A DNA stretch of 64,000 nt from Gigaspora rosea. Lineage: Eukaryota; Glomeromycota; Glomeromycetes; Diversisporales; Gigasporaceae. Shown in pieces: positions 34,626-46,372 of this stretch; position 1 is the first letter of the stretch, and each line of letters opens with the position of its first letter. Made by a program: the position numbers and the translations under genes. The stretch is from positions 73,706-137,705 of the forward strand of contig QKWP01001089.1 in the NCBI GenBank assembly GCA_003550325.1, given 5' to 3'. The notes under the pieces are model-generated. The model worked only from the letters and a program-made list of their open reading frames with translations. It had not been told where the DNA came from and ran no database searches.

Positions 34626-35192
34626 TCATTCTAATAAAGCTTGTTCTCCTGGTCTTTCCGGTGCTAACAGCGATGAGATTATTATCAGTAGAACCGGAGG
34701 TATACCTTTTGAAATTTGGACAACGTTTTAAAGATTATATAAAAACGTCGCATAAACTTCATACACTATATCTCCGGTTCTATTGAGTTTATTTTAATAT
34801 TTCACCACCATTAGACCAAAAAGTCAGGAGAATTAGTTTTCTTAGGACGGTAAAGGAGATTAACCTATTATAAAATCTCAGCCAAAATTTTAAAAAAAGA
34901 AATAAATAAGAAAAAGATGGCCTGGAAGCTTTTCGGCTAAGTAACCTCCTTTATCACTCTAAGTAAACTTATTCTCCTGGTCTTTTTGATACTAATTGTG
35001 GTGATCTTATTAAAATTGACTCAGTAGAACCGGATATATAGTCTCATGAAATTTACGCGACGTTTTTATATAATCTTTAGAACGTCGCCCAAATTTGAAA
35101 GGTCATATCTCCGGTTCTACTGATCAAATTTTAATAATATCATCATCATTAGAACCGGAAAGACCCGGAGAACAGCTTTATTAGAATGAGAA
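34626..35192. repeat. Nested foldback element, 567 bp
   Basis: The outer arms at 34626-34664 and 35149-35192 are inverted copies (ATTCTAATAAAGC, TTCTCC, GGTCTTTCCGG). Within each half, segments around 34690 and 34783, and around 35025 and 35110, carry the same ACCGGAGGTAT or ATCTCCGGTTCTA motif in both orientations. The centre 34845-34965 is again an imperfect palindrome. The element thus looks like an inverted dimer of a smaller hairpin. No coding capacity. Confidence 0.75.
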
Positions 35193-35239
35193 ATGATGCC
35201 ATCTTGGTATAAAAGCCTTAACGGATCATTTTTTAAATC

Positions 35240-35560
35240 AAAAAAAAATCATTATTTTGGTACGTGTCCGTAAGATGAAATATCACGTGACCTGTACGTG
35301 TCCGTAGACTTTCCGCAAAATTAACTTCCCATCAAAAAATACGGACACGTGACCATATTTATTGAATTTTGCTGATCGTGTTACGTCTTGAGATCTCATT
35401 GGTTTGCGCCATAAAAATCACGTGTCCGTGTTTTTACTGGGTACGCTGGGTAGTTGAAAACACTGGCCAAGATCATGTGACTTTAAAGCTTCTGGCTAAC
35501 AGCTGGCCAGGGACACGGAAAAATACCGTTTTGATTTGTAAAAAATTCATTTCGATATAG
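35240..35560. repeat. Palindromic repeats built on ACACGTGTCCGT-like words
   Basis: The words ACGTGTCCGT, ACGGACACGTG and GGACACGG recur in both orientations at about 35263, 35298, 35340, 35420 and 35511. This is likely a decayed TIR element with internal motif repeats. No transposase seen. Confidence 0.5.
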
Positions 35561-36008
35561 TAAAAAAATCCTTTTTATAGCGATATAAAACCTTACTCCT
35601 ATTTATCTATACAGTCAATTCTCCGTAAGTGCTCCTTTTTTTTCACAATAAAATATATTGCATTTAGAGTAATTATTATCATGCGTTATAATTAGATCTC
35701 TCTATAAGTGCACATTTTCCAGATGGAGAGCTCACTCTCTATAACTCTGCGACCTCACCCATATTTCATATTTCTTGATATCTTCCGAACTTTTCCGAAA
35801 CTTTCCGATGTTCCTAATTATATTACCTGGCCCAAATTAAACATACACTGCTCTTAATTTTGCCCAAAAATTCGTTACTGTCAAAAATTCCATTTTATAC
35901 CGTTTTGTACTAAAAATTCCGTTTTATTCATATCTATATGTATATGAATTTTTCCGTGTCTCTGCAGCTGGCCAGCATTTATGCGGGCGGGAAACCACCG
36001 GCTAATGC
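35561..36008. other. Unassigned DNA with a possible DNA-transposon end
   Basis: ACAGTCAATTCTCCGTAAGTG near 35610 resembles the CAGTCAACTCTC-like ends of pogo-type elements, and related text occurs near 57106. A GGGAAACCACCGGCT motif at 35990-36004 recurs at 58348-58362. No gene. Confidence 0.3.
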
Positions 36009-36172
36009 CAATTATACATCAAACGCACCGATGTATGCTATATATCTCTGTCAATTATACATCAATCGCACTGATGTATGTCTCTTTCAATTATACATCA
36101 AACTCACTGACGTATGCTATATATCTCTTCAATTATACATCAAACGCACTGCCCTATGCTATATATCTCTTT
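36009..36172. repeat. Short tandem repeat, about 42-bp unit, four copies
   Basis: Each unit reads AATTATACATCAAACGCACT (variable), then a GATGTATGCTATATATCTCT. One unit is shorter because ATATATCTC is partly missing. TACATC and GATGTA within a unit can pair. Spacers are absent, so this is not a CRISPR array. Confidence 0.85.
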
Positions 36173-37660
36173 AATAATATTTGAATAAATTCAGCGCTAT
36201 TAGCGCTGGAATACATCCAACTATTATATAACATGCATGCAGTTCTTTTCGATAGTAAAGAATGAATACACCACATAAACATAATAGAAAGGAAGATTAC
36301 GGTACAAAAATTAAGAAATGTTTTTCAGACGAATTTTTTTTATGCCAATAAAGGGTTGATCAATCCGGTTATCAACAGGGCTTGAATCGACTCTTTAACC
36401 AGTTCAAGGCCAAAATGTTTGTTACAATCAATTACCATATTCTAATAATTCATTGTTTAAGTCAAAATAAATCGGGAGATAAATCATCCGACAAGAAAAC
36501 AAATAACCAAAAATCAATTTACATACAACTTTTCAAAACAGCGAAACATACGATTACTTGTTTAACTCCAAATAGATCGTAGATATCGGATAATAAAGAG
36601 TATATGCGAATCTGGGGAAATCAAACATATACGATCTTACGAGGTTGCTCTACTGTGGTATAAGGCAACGGCAATGTAGATCAAAATCAATAATGAAATC
36701 GGATCTCCATATACAGAATGGTACAACGGCAATCAAGTTCAGCAATTAATCGACGACCATGAGAAAATAAATTACCGAATCAGGATGTAACATGTAAAAT
36801 TTCAATATGCATTCACACCTTCACTTCGCCATATGCATATAACCAATAAAATACAAGTTTTTGCCATTTAAATTACCGTATAACCCATACACTACATCAC
36901 TTATGTATTTAAAAATTTTATAATTAAAGTTAGGGTTAGAATTAGAGTTGGCGTTAGGGATAATATTGCGAGAGGAGCATTTAATTAACAATACAGCAGG
37001 GGTTCCCCTAGTAAAATTTTGATATTGACTATTTCTTTTTCTTAAAATTTATATAAAAATCTATTCAAATCTTATAATATCTAAAGGTTATATAATATAT
37101 AACGTTTATATAAAATTTTTATCTAAATTTTTACGATATATAACATTTATATAAAGTTTTTATTTAAATTTTACGATATATAAAAGTTATATAGTTATAA
37201 TATATAAAATTTATTAATATATAAAATTTATGTAAAAAATTTATTTAGATATTTATAGCTTATAAAGGTTACTTAATTATTATACATAAAATTCATAAAC
37301 ATATAACATTTACTTAAGTCTTTTTTATAAATTTATTTTATTTTATTTTTTTTTTTAAATGTTAAGGTGAGACCTTGCTTTTATCTTTATTAAATTTAAT
37401 AGAAACTTTTTACAATACTGAAAGAAGTTTCATTTTTTTTAAATCTAATGCTAAGAATAAAAACTCAGTCATATATCTAAGTAAACCTAAATACTTATCT
37501 GCGGCCTAAACCTATTTTATAAATTTATTTTTATATAAGTTTAAATAGATTTTGCACAAATTCTATATAAATAATATATAAAAATTAACATATATAATTT
37601 TAATATAGTAGTTTTATGTAAAATTGTAGCTCTATGTAGACTTTATAAAAAACCAACTTG
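36173..37660. other. Intergenic DNA before gene 3
   Basis: Includes a degenerate TTAGGGTTAG stretch near 36938-36960 and AT-rich TATATAAAATTT simple sequence at about 37080-37330. No intact frame. The right boundary is where array sequence resumes. Confidence 0.4.
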
Positions 37661-37791
37661 CTGATGTACGTTCATGTACTACGTACGTACGTGCAACGTA
37701 GCACAACTGGTACTGTCATACAGTATGTCATTTCATCTTAAATATTCGATTTTGTAAATTCTGTAACAATTTTTAGATTCTATACTGAAAG
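37661..37791 (+). promoter_or_regulatory. Putative promoter of BTB-TLDc gene 3
   Basis: The inverted repeat ACTGTCATACAGT at 37712-37724 lies 68 bp before the ATG, exactly as in copy 1. Just upstream a dense ACGTACGTACGT palindromic stretch (37680-37692) is present. Function is inferred from conservation. Confidence 0.45.
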
Positions 37792-39344
37792 ATGACAACG
37801 AAAATTATCGAAAAACTTTTAAATGATTATATTGAACTTCTTAATGATGAAGAAGACTTTAATGTAATTATTAACGTTGGAAAAATTCCGTATGTGAAAA
37901 CATTTAAAACACATTCCGTTATTTTGAGATATCGGTCTATATACTTTCATAATGAATTAGCGAAAATTAATAAAGATGAGAATTATATTAAAACAATTAA
38001 TTTAAATCATGTGTCTATTCAGCAATTTGATATTATTATCAAGTAAGCTATTGAATTTTTTTGATATATAATGTGTTGTATTGAATTTTAAATTATTAAA
38101 ATTATTATTTAATATAAAGATATATTTATGGGGGAGCCATTTTATTAGATAATCTTGATGTGTCATTTATTTTTGAGCTCATGCTTATTGCTTGCGAGTT
38201 TTTTTTTGAAGAATTGGCTAAATATATTGAAGTTTATTTAATTGAGACAAATGCTCATTGGCTCCGTTTACACTTTGCTCATGTTTATCAAGAAAGTTTC
38301 AAAAGTAATACCCTTAAGGAATTACAAAAATGGTGCAATGATATTGTGGTAAAATACCCGTATAAGATCTTTGACTCTGAAGATTTTACGTTACTTCATG
38401 AAAACGCATTAGTTTCACTTGTTGGGCGAGATGATTTACAAATGGAAGAAATAAAGATTTGGAAATATGTTATTAAATGGGGAATTGCTCAAAATCCAGA
38501 CTTACCTACTGATTCTAAAGATTGGACTCATGAAAATTTTCTATCTTTGAAGACTACTTTACAAAACTGCCTACCTCTCATTAGATACTTTCATATATCT
38601 GGTGATGATATTTATGAATATGTGCATCCATATAAACAAATTCTTGAAAATACCCTTTGGAAAGATGTAAAAATGCGATTGATTTCTCCAAATAAATCAC
38701 TATCTTCAAAAATTCTTCCATCGCGTACTATTTTGACACAAAAATTACCAATACGAACAACTGAACCATTTTCAAATGTTATTAATGAAGTGCATGCAGC
38801 TGAAATCGCTTCATGGATTGATAAAAGGGAAGCTAAATATTCTACGGAAAGTAATCCATATGAGCTTAAGTTGCTTCTTCGTGGAAGTAGAGACGGTTTT
38901 ACTAATGATACATTCTGGAATTTATGCGATAAACAGACAAATATTATTGTTGTCATAAAAATTAAAGGCACTGACGAAATTCTTGGTGGATATAATCCTA
39001 TTGGATGGAAAAAGCCAAATTCAGGTGCTATAAAAAGATGTTGTAATGATAACTTTATTTTTTCATTGAAAAATGGTACTATCCAAAATTCTATTTTAAG
39101 TCGTGTAAAAGATCCAACTAAAAAAGTAATTTATAGTTATTCTGGCTACGGGGCATGTTTTTCTTTTGGTTTCACTATGAAAAATAATTTTAACCAAGAC
39201 AGGCAATGCTATTGCTATTGTGATATCAATGATATTATATATAATCCAATTAGAGATACATCGTTGTATAATATCAATAGTTGCGCTTCATATTTTTCTG
39301 TAGAGGAGTATGAAGTATTTCAGATTCATAAAAAGTCTTTATAG
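37792..39344 (+). CDS. BTB-BACK-TLDc domain protein, array copy 3
   Basis: Exons 37792-38042 and 38120-39344 are joined across a 77-bp GTAAGC...AG intron and give 491 residues. BTB, BACK and TLDc domains are all complete and in the same positions as in copy 1. The BTB part differs from copies 1 and 2 at several sites (PDV to PYV, FRNELAN to FHNELAK, DNN to ENY), so copy 3 is a more distant paralogue. TLDc keeps GGYNPIGWKKPNSG and IFSLKNGT; the loop GYGACFSFGFTMKNNF and the segment before SYFSVEEYEVF are copy-specific. It stands at the right side of the 24.7-kb block that splits the array and keeps the normal promoter spacing. Biochemical role inferred from the domains only. Confidence 0.9.
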
Positions 39345-40536
39345 ATTTTTATCTTTAAAGTTTATTCAACTTTTAATTTTTTAATATGTTAAATTTAGCA
39401 CAAATATAAATAAAGACAATGACTCAATTTTAAATGCCTGAGATAATTTAATCGTAAAACCAATGTATATATAGTACACCTTATTTTATTTTATGTAATG
39501 AAATGGGATCAATAATTTAAGATAAACATAATTCTGAAATAATCAGAGGTAACATTACTCTAATAATTCAATCTTTAACTGTCTAATTGTTTTAGCATAG
39601 TATTACAGTAATTTACTGTTTTATTTTTAGAAAGCTTACAAATTTAAAAAGTGTTGGTATAACTTATAATTATTCCCTTCCACTATGTTTATATGTGCTA
39701 TGCGCGTCCTTTGGAAAATAAGTAAAGGGAATATGTAAATTCTAATACTGAATATTTCATAAAATAGTGAAAACAATCTACACGTCAATTTAAAAGAAAA
39801 TTAATTCTTTTTATAATACAATAAAAAAATGATTTATACAATTTAAATAATTAAATTCACAAAAAGGTAATAAAATATTCAATGCCTTTTCGGTTTAGAT
39901 GTTGATGATGCTATTTCCGTTAATCTATTTATCACTCTTTAAATCCATTATTTTTTTCGATATTTTCGTTTCTCCGACTTTATCTTGATAACAACGTGCA
40001 ATTTTATTTTACTAAAGTGGAATCTCATGAATAGCAGGTATTAAATAATGTTTAAATACTTTTCCTTATAACTAAATTATTACATGCAGACATGCATTCC
40101 ATGCGGTGATATGAAATTCAAATTCCATGTACATGAAAACGAGAAGATAATTCGAATAATGCAATTAGTGATAATTAAAATCGATTTGTTAAAGAGATCA
40201 TTGGAGCTAACAATTTTAATTAAACCAAAAGTTTATTATTCTATAGCTCAAATTTTTTAACCAGCAATTACTGTAGTCTTAATCAATGCTACATAAATTC
40301 ATTGCTATATTTTTTGAAATGTTTAACAAATTAAAAGTGATTAAATAACTATTTTATAAAAACTGCCAAATTTTGATTTGTTAAAATAAGCCGCCTAATA
40401 GCGCTGATATTGCACTATTAAATACAAAATTTTTGCCAAAATGTGTATTTTTTTCTTAGTATTTTACTATTTTAATTTAATCTTATAAATAAATATATTT
40501 GTAATAATAAAAATGTTATGATTAGAAATTAATATA
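39345..40536 (+). repeat. Array 3' spacer, copy 3
   Basis: Homologous to the 3' spacers after genes 1 and 2, with GATAACAACGTG near 39987 and AATAAGCCGCCTAATAGCGC near 40385. No gene. Confidence 0.75.
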
Positions 40537-41770
40537 ACTAATTTAGTGTCAATTGTTTATATTTGGCAAATTTTAAATTTAAAAAATTTGTATAGTAAAT
40601 TAAAAGCGGTCTCTCAGTTTTTTTTTTTTAAATTCTCATAAATTGAAAAAAAGTCCAAAACATTGCATTAAATTAGGATTCACAATTATGCTCTTTAAGT
40701 TTCAACTAATCATATTTGATTTGACAAGAATATTCCAATTCATTTACTTGTGAACAGATGACCTTATCTTGATATCGAATTGAAATCGTTATTTGGATAA
40801 TGTTAGCAAAGTTCAATATCCATTTTAAATCCGTGTTAAAAAAAATCGTATTAGTCTTTATATGAATATTTTTAATCAATATGTTTACTACCGGTTTTAT
40901 CGTGTATGAAAGTCTGATTAGAAACGTATAATCTTATATTAATAACCATTATAATTCTCTCTGTAGAAGAGTTAAAGAAGTATGAAATACTTTACGTACA
41001 TAAAAAAGCTTAAGCAATATATAGTAGAAAAACATAAGTGCGTTTAGTCACATTATTGGATGAATTCCATACAAACAAAAGAAAAAACTTTAAGTCTGCA
41101 TAATACATTGAATTAGTAATTTTAAGTAAAGTAATTAGTAATTTTAATTAAAATAGTTGGTAATTTTAAGTAATTTGAACTGGAACGATATGCTCCCAGA
41201 AGATTGGCGAGATTACGCGAGATATCATCGTAATAGTAGAGTGAGAAGCAGCATCAGCCGATGATTTGCCACTGTTCTAAGTAGACTGCCTATTATACGG
41301 AGAAATGACGGAATCGCAGTACGAAGTGGGAAGTTTGTGTCTAGAAAAATCGCAAGTCGAATGAATTAGAATTTTAATGAGTGAAAGAATGCAGAAATTA
41401 ATGACTCTCAGCAATCCCATTTATATTAATTAATTTTCGATTACACTATATAAGTTTGTGATTTGACTAATTACTTCTCAGATTAATCTCAGGTTGCTTG
41501 TAATCGAAGCAGGGGTTGAATACGTGGTGTGTAACTCAGGACAAATGCACCCTATCTTTTGACCTCGTCAACATGCATTGTACTTATAAAATTTTGAAAT
41601 TTTAAAGTTTACAGTAAAAAGCACATTATTGACACTAAATGAGTAATTTTAATAATATATTGCAAAGTTACTTCATCATCAAAACTTTTAATTACCTAAT
41701 ACATTAGTTATAGATTGTATTAAACTTTGCAATCATATTGCATTTTATTATTACAATAAATTGCAAATAT
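40537..41770 (+). repeat. Array upstream spacer, copy 4
   Basis: Same order of segments as at 114-1765, with the TLDc tail relic at 40881-41013 and no mobile insertion. It is more diverged than copies 1 and 2 are from each other. Confidence 0.75.
40881..41013 (+). pseudogene. Fossil 3' end of an older TLDc gene (copy 3)
   Basis: Sister of 489-630 and 5129-5270, with a 9-bp deletion after the first codon and the same frame break before the SVEELKKYEIL-like stretch. Confidence 0.6.
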
Positions 41771-42300
41771 AATTATTATGTGTCCGGAGTCTAAAAGCGA
41801 GTTACACTAAAGTCGAATATTGACATATGAGTGGACAAACAAGATTACGCTTTTTGATACGGTAAAAATTTTTTTGATGCAAACGCAAATCAAAGTAATC
41901 TGATGAATGTACGGACAGACACCCAATTCAAAGGTTATGATTTTGATATTACTGATACATCTAAAATGTAATTGTTGTATTACCTTACCTAAACATAGAA
42001 TGTTCATCGCTACGCTCCGGACAATAAAATACCGTAAACAGCCGTACCGTATGCAAGACTCCCTTGATATCATGCCCCCCATGCGGGTGTGATTTTCAAA
42101 TTTTACAAATGTGGTTTTTTAAATATCTAGGTTGCCCATTATGAATGAAAAATATGCGTGCTTTTTAAATCTTTTCTTCTAATGGTACAAACTCTTCACA
42201 GTATCTTCACCATGTACTAGACGACCCGGGTCTAATATTCGGTTTATTTTTGGTGGGTGTAAGAGACACGGGTCTTTTGTACTACTGTACTAAAAAATAC
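41771..42300. other. Copy-4-specific DNA upstream of the pseudogene
   Basis: This stretch has no counterpart in the spacers of genes 1 to 3. It is probably an insertion. I see no clean inverted ends. TGTCCGGAGTC near the left edge and GAGACACGGGTC near the right are only weakly related. No reliable coding frame. Confidence 0.4.
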
Positions 42301-42362
42301 TAGCAAATCAAATTTTGTACGTTTTTTTATTCCTTACGTACATGCATACGTAGCACAAATGT

Positions 42363-42375
42363 ACTGTCATACAGT
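42363..42375 (+). promoter_or_regulatory. Conserved ACTGTCATACAGT motif, copy 4
   Basis: The inverted repeat lies 62 bp before the ATG of the pseudogene, close to the 68-bp spacing of copies 1 and 3. It persists although the gene is broken. Confidence 0.45.
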
Positions 42376-42436
42376 ACGTCGTCTTAAATGTTCGATACGT
42401 ATGTATGTACGTAGTAACAATTTTAGATTCTGCAAA

Positions 42437-43990
42437 ATGACAACGAAAATTATCGAAAAACTTTTAAATGATTATATTGAACTTCTTAACGATGAAGAAG
42501 ACTTTAATATAATTATTAACGTTGGAAAAATTCCGGCTGTGAAAACATTTAAAACACATTCCGTTATTTTGAGAAATCGGTCTTTATACTTTCGTAATGA
42601 ATTAGCGAACATTAATAAAGATGAGAATAATATTAAAACGATTAATTTAAATCATGTGCCTATTCAGCAATTTGATATTATTATTAAGTGAGTTATTGAA
42701 TTTTTGATATATAATGTGCTGTATTAAAACTTTAATTAATTAACATTATTAATTTATATAAAGATATATTTATGGGGGAGTCATTTTATTAGACAATCTT
42801 GATGTATCATTTATTTTTGAGCTCATGCTTATTGCTTGCGAGTTTTTGCTTGATGAATTGGCTAAATATATTGAAGCTCATTTAATTGAGACAAAAGCTC
42901 ATTGGCTGCGTTTACACTTTGCTCATGTTTATCAAGAAAGTTTCGAAAGTAATATTCTTCAAGAATTACAAAAATGATGCAATGATATTGTGGTAAAATA
43001 CCCGGATAATATCTTTGACTCCGAAAAGTTTACTTCACTTCATGAAAATGCATTGGTATTACTTATTGGGCGAGATGATTTACAAATGGAAGAAATAAAG
43101 ATTTGGAAATATGTTATTAAATGGGGAATTGCTCAAAATCCAGACTTAACTACTGATTCTAAAGATTGGACTCATGAAAATTTTCTATCTTTGAAGACTA
43201 CTTTACAAAACTGATTACCTCTCATTAGATACTTTCATATATCTGGTGATGATATTTATGAATATGTGCATCCATATAAACAAATTCTTGAAAATACCCT
43301 TTAGAAAGATGTAAAAATGCGATTTATTTCTCCAAATAAATCAGTATCTTCAAAAATTCTTCCATCGCGTACTATTTTGACACAAAAATTACCAATACGA
43401 ACAACTGAACCATTTTCAACTGTTATTAATGAAGTGCATGCTGATGAAATTGCTTCATGGATTGATAAAAGGGAGGATAAATATTCTACGGAAAATAATC
43501 CATATGAGTTTAAGTTGCTTCTTCGTGGAAGTAGAGACGGTTTTACTAAGGATACATTCTGGAATTTATGCGATAGACAGACAAATGTTATTGTTCTCAT
43601 GAAAGTTAAAGGCACTGACGAAATTCTTGGTGGATATAATCCTATTGGATGGAAAAAACCAAATTCAAGATATACAACATCAACAAAGCCTTGCAACGAT
43701 AGCTTTATTTTTTCAATGAAAAATGGTACTATCCAAAATTCTATTTTAAGTCGTGTAAAAGATCCAACTAAAAAGTAATTTATAATTTTTATGGCTATGG
43801 AGCATGTTTTGCTTCTGGTGTTTATATGAATAATGATTTTAATCAAGACAACCGATGCTTTTGCTATTATGATATCAATAAGATTATATTTGAAAATCCA
43901 ATTAGAGACACATCGTTATATATTAGTCACTATTCATATTTTTCTGTAGAGGAGTATGAAATATTTCAGATTCATAAAAAGTCTTTATAG
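42437..43990 (+). pseudogene. BTB-BACK-TLDc pseudogene, array copy 4
   Basis: Exon 1 (42437-42687) is intact and encodes a full BTB start with an FNIIINVGKIPAVKTFKTH stretch. A 76-bp GTGAGT...AG intron follows. Exon 2 from 42764 is broken by three nonsense codons: TGA at 42975-42977 in place of a Trp, TGA at 43212-43214 in place of a Cys, and TAG at 43302-43304 in place of a Trp. Loss of one A near 43771-43776 then shifts the frame within TLDc. The terminal SVEEYEIFQIHKKSL end survives to the stop at 43988-43990. Length and order match the intact copies, so inactivation is fairly recent. A truncated BTB-only product could still be made. Confidence 0.9.
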
Positions 43991-45170
43991 ATTTTTATTG
44001 CTTAAAGTTTATTCAGCATTTTATGTTTAAAATATTAGTTTAGCACGAATATCAATAAAGACAGTGACTCAATTTATAATTTTTTAAAAGCCAGTGATAA
44101 TTTAATCGTAAAAACCAATGAATTTATAGGACACCACATTTTATGTGATGAGATGGGATCAATAATTCATGATCAATATAATTCTGAAATAATCCGAGGT
44201 AACATTTATTACTCTAATAATTCAATCTTTAACTGATTAATATTTAGCATAGTATTTTAAAATGTGATGGTATAACTGTGCAGCCAATAAAATTATGGCC
44301 TTCCTCTAAATGTATATACGTTATGCGCGTCTTTAAAAAAATATATAAATTCCAATATTAAATATTGAAAACAATCTCATATTAAATTAAAATAAAATGC
44401 TTTTTTTTTGTGGTCTAATTTTATTGGTTTAATTTTTTTCATAATACAGTTAATTAATTTACAATCTCATATTAAATTAAAATAAAATGCTTTTTTTTGA
44501 AGTCTAATTTTATTAGTTTAATTTTTTTTTCATAATACAGTTAAATAATTAAGTTACAAAAAGACAATAAAAATATTCAATGCCTTTTCGATTTTAATGT
44601 TGATGATGACATTTCCTTTAATTTATTTATGACTCTTTAAATTCTGTTATCTTTTTGCCTTATTATACTTTGTTTCACCAATTTTATCTTGATAACAACG
44701 TGCAAATTTAAATTACGTAAGTTGAATCTGATGAACTTCGGGTATTCATAATGTTTAAATACTTTCTTCCTTATGCCTAAATTATTACATACAAACATAC
44801 ATTGCATGCAATGATATGTGCACATGAAAATGAGACGATTATTCGAATAATGGCATTTGAATCAATAAAGATGATAAATGAGATTGAATTTGTTAAAGAG
44901 ATCATAGGATCCAACAATTTTGATTAAAGCAATAAGTTATTATTCTATGGTCTCAATTTCAACCTGCCAATTTGTCAAAATTTAATATTATAAGTTATAA
45001 ATTCGTCTCTAGATTTTTGAAATGTTTAACAAATTAAAAAGTGATTAAACAACTTTACAACAAAGCGCCAAAATTTAATTTGTCACTTAATAGCGCTGAT
45101 AATGTACTAATGAATACAAATTTTTGCAAAAATGTGTATTTTTTTTCTTTAGTATTTTAGTGTTAATAAT
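43991..45170 (+). repeat. Array 3' spacer, copy 4
   Basis: Homologous to the other 3' spacers, with GATAACAACGTG near 44691. It has a private duplication of about 95 bp around 44374-44540 (ACAATCTCATATTAAATTAA occurs twice). No gene. Confidence 0.7.
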
Positions 45171-45224
45171 GTGCTTTTTGTGCTTAAAATAAATTCTAAA
45201 TTCTATTTGTGAATTCAAGAAATT

Positions 45225-45580
45225 GCGTAATGAAAACAATCTACATGTTAAATAAAAAATAAAAAGCTTATTCTACTTATAATACAATAAAAATAATTGA
45301 CGTAATTTAAATAATAAATTAAATGAAAATTGTCAATTATTTGATACCGTAGTCTTCGAAATAGTAGCTAATCTCCTCGGTTTGATAATTATAGTGGCTC
45401 TTTAAATTGCATTATCTTCTGTTTTTTTTGATACCAAAATATTTGCTAATTGATTATTTTTCGTTTCACAATTCTACCTTGATAACAACGTGCAAGATTA
45501 TCTTACCAAAGCGGAATCTCATAACACGCAAGGAATTTCAAAATCATTTTTCGCAACATGTAACTAAATTATTACATACA
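45225..45580 (+). repeat. Additional decayed 3' spacer without its gene
   Basis: GAAAACAATCTACATGTTAA near 45232 and GATAACAACGTGCA near 45481 repeat the 3' spacer landmarks a second time immediately after copy 4's spacer. A unit must once have stood here whose gene was deleted. Confidence 0.6.
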
Positions 45581-45825
45581 TCTTATGTGTGTTGATGTTC
45601 AACTTCTTATTTTATTCACATTTCATATCATTATGTACGTGTGGGATATTTCGAGATTTTTTTGTGGCTTACCTTCGTATAAAAACTCATGGCGCATTAC
45701 ACATCACTAATCTCATATCAAGAGCCTTTATATTCAAATTTAATAATATTTATACGAGCTCCATTCAAATAACAAAAACCTAAAGCATTCAGCGATCTTG
45801 CACAGCCATTCTTTATTTTAATATA

Positions 45826-46372
45826 AACGATATCATCAAAAATTTTTTCACCACGCACTGTCTTGACACAACACGAGAATCGGATCAATTTCTAAGCTAT
45901 TAATGCAGTATATACGGCTGAAATTGCTTCATGAAATGATAAAAGAGTAGATAGATATTCTACGAAAAATAGACTTTATAAGGTTAAGTTGCTTCCTCTT
46001 GGAAGTAAAGATGATTTTACTAGTGATATGTTGGCATTTATGCAATAAAAAGACAGAGGCTGTTGTCATGAATTTTGAAGGTACTGACGAAATACTTGGT
46101 GGATATAATCCTATCGGAAAGAAAAACCTATTTCAGACAAAAAAACTAAGCGTTGTAATGATAGCGTTATTTTTTCATTTTATATCGTGTAAAATATCCA
46201 ACTAAAGATGTAATTTATAATCTTTATGGTTACATGTCGGTTTTATATAATAAATGATTTTGATAAAGATAATAAATGTTTTTGCAAATTAGAGACGCAT
46301 CATTGTATAATGCTGATCATATTTTTCTGTAGATGAGTAAGAAATATTTCAGATTCATAAAAAGTTTATTTT
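45826..46372 (+). pseudogene. TLDc-only relic, array copy 5
   Basis: Pieces in broken frames match the TLDc half of the intact genes: ATCAAAAATTTTTTCACCACG (45835), AAATTGCTTCATG, GGTACTGACGAAATACTTGG (46079), then FEGTDEILGGYNPIGKK, a STOP-rich middle, and SVDE-EIFQIHKK at the end. The BTB exon and BACK part are gone. Many indels show that this is the oldest recognisable gene copy of the array. Confidence 0.8.

Noticed and set aside
36009-36172. CRISPR-like array
   Set aside because: The units are contiguous without unique spacers, and the window is fungal.
42359-42436. N-terminal extension of array copy 4 upstream of MTTKIIEK
   Set aside because: The extra 26 residues cover the conserved promoter motif and are not open in the sister copies. 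The start at 42437 matches copies 1 to 3.
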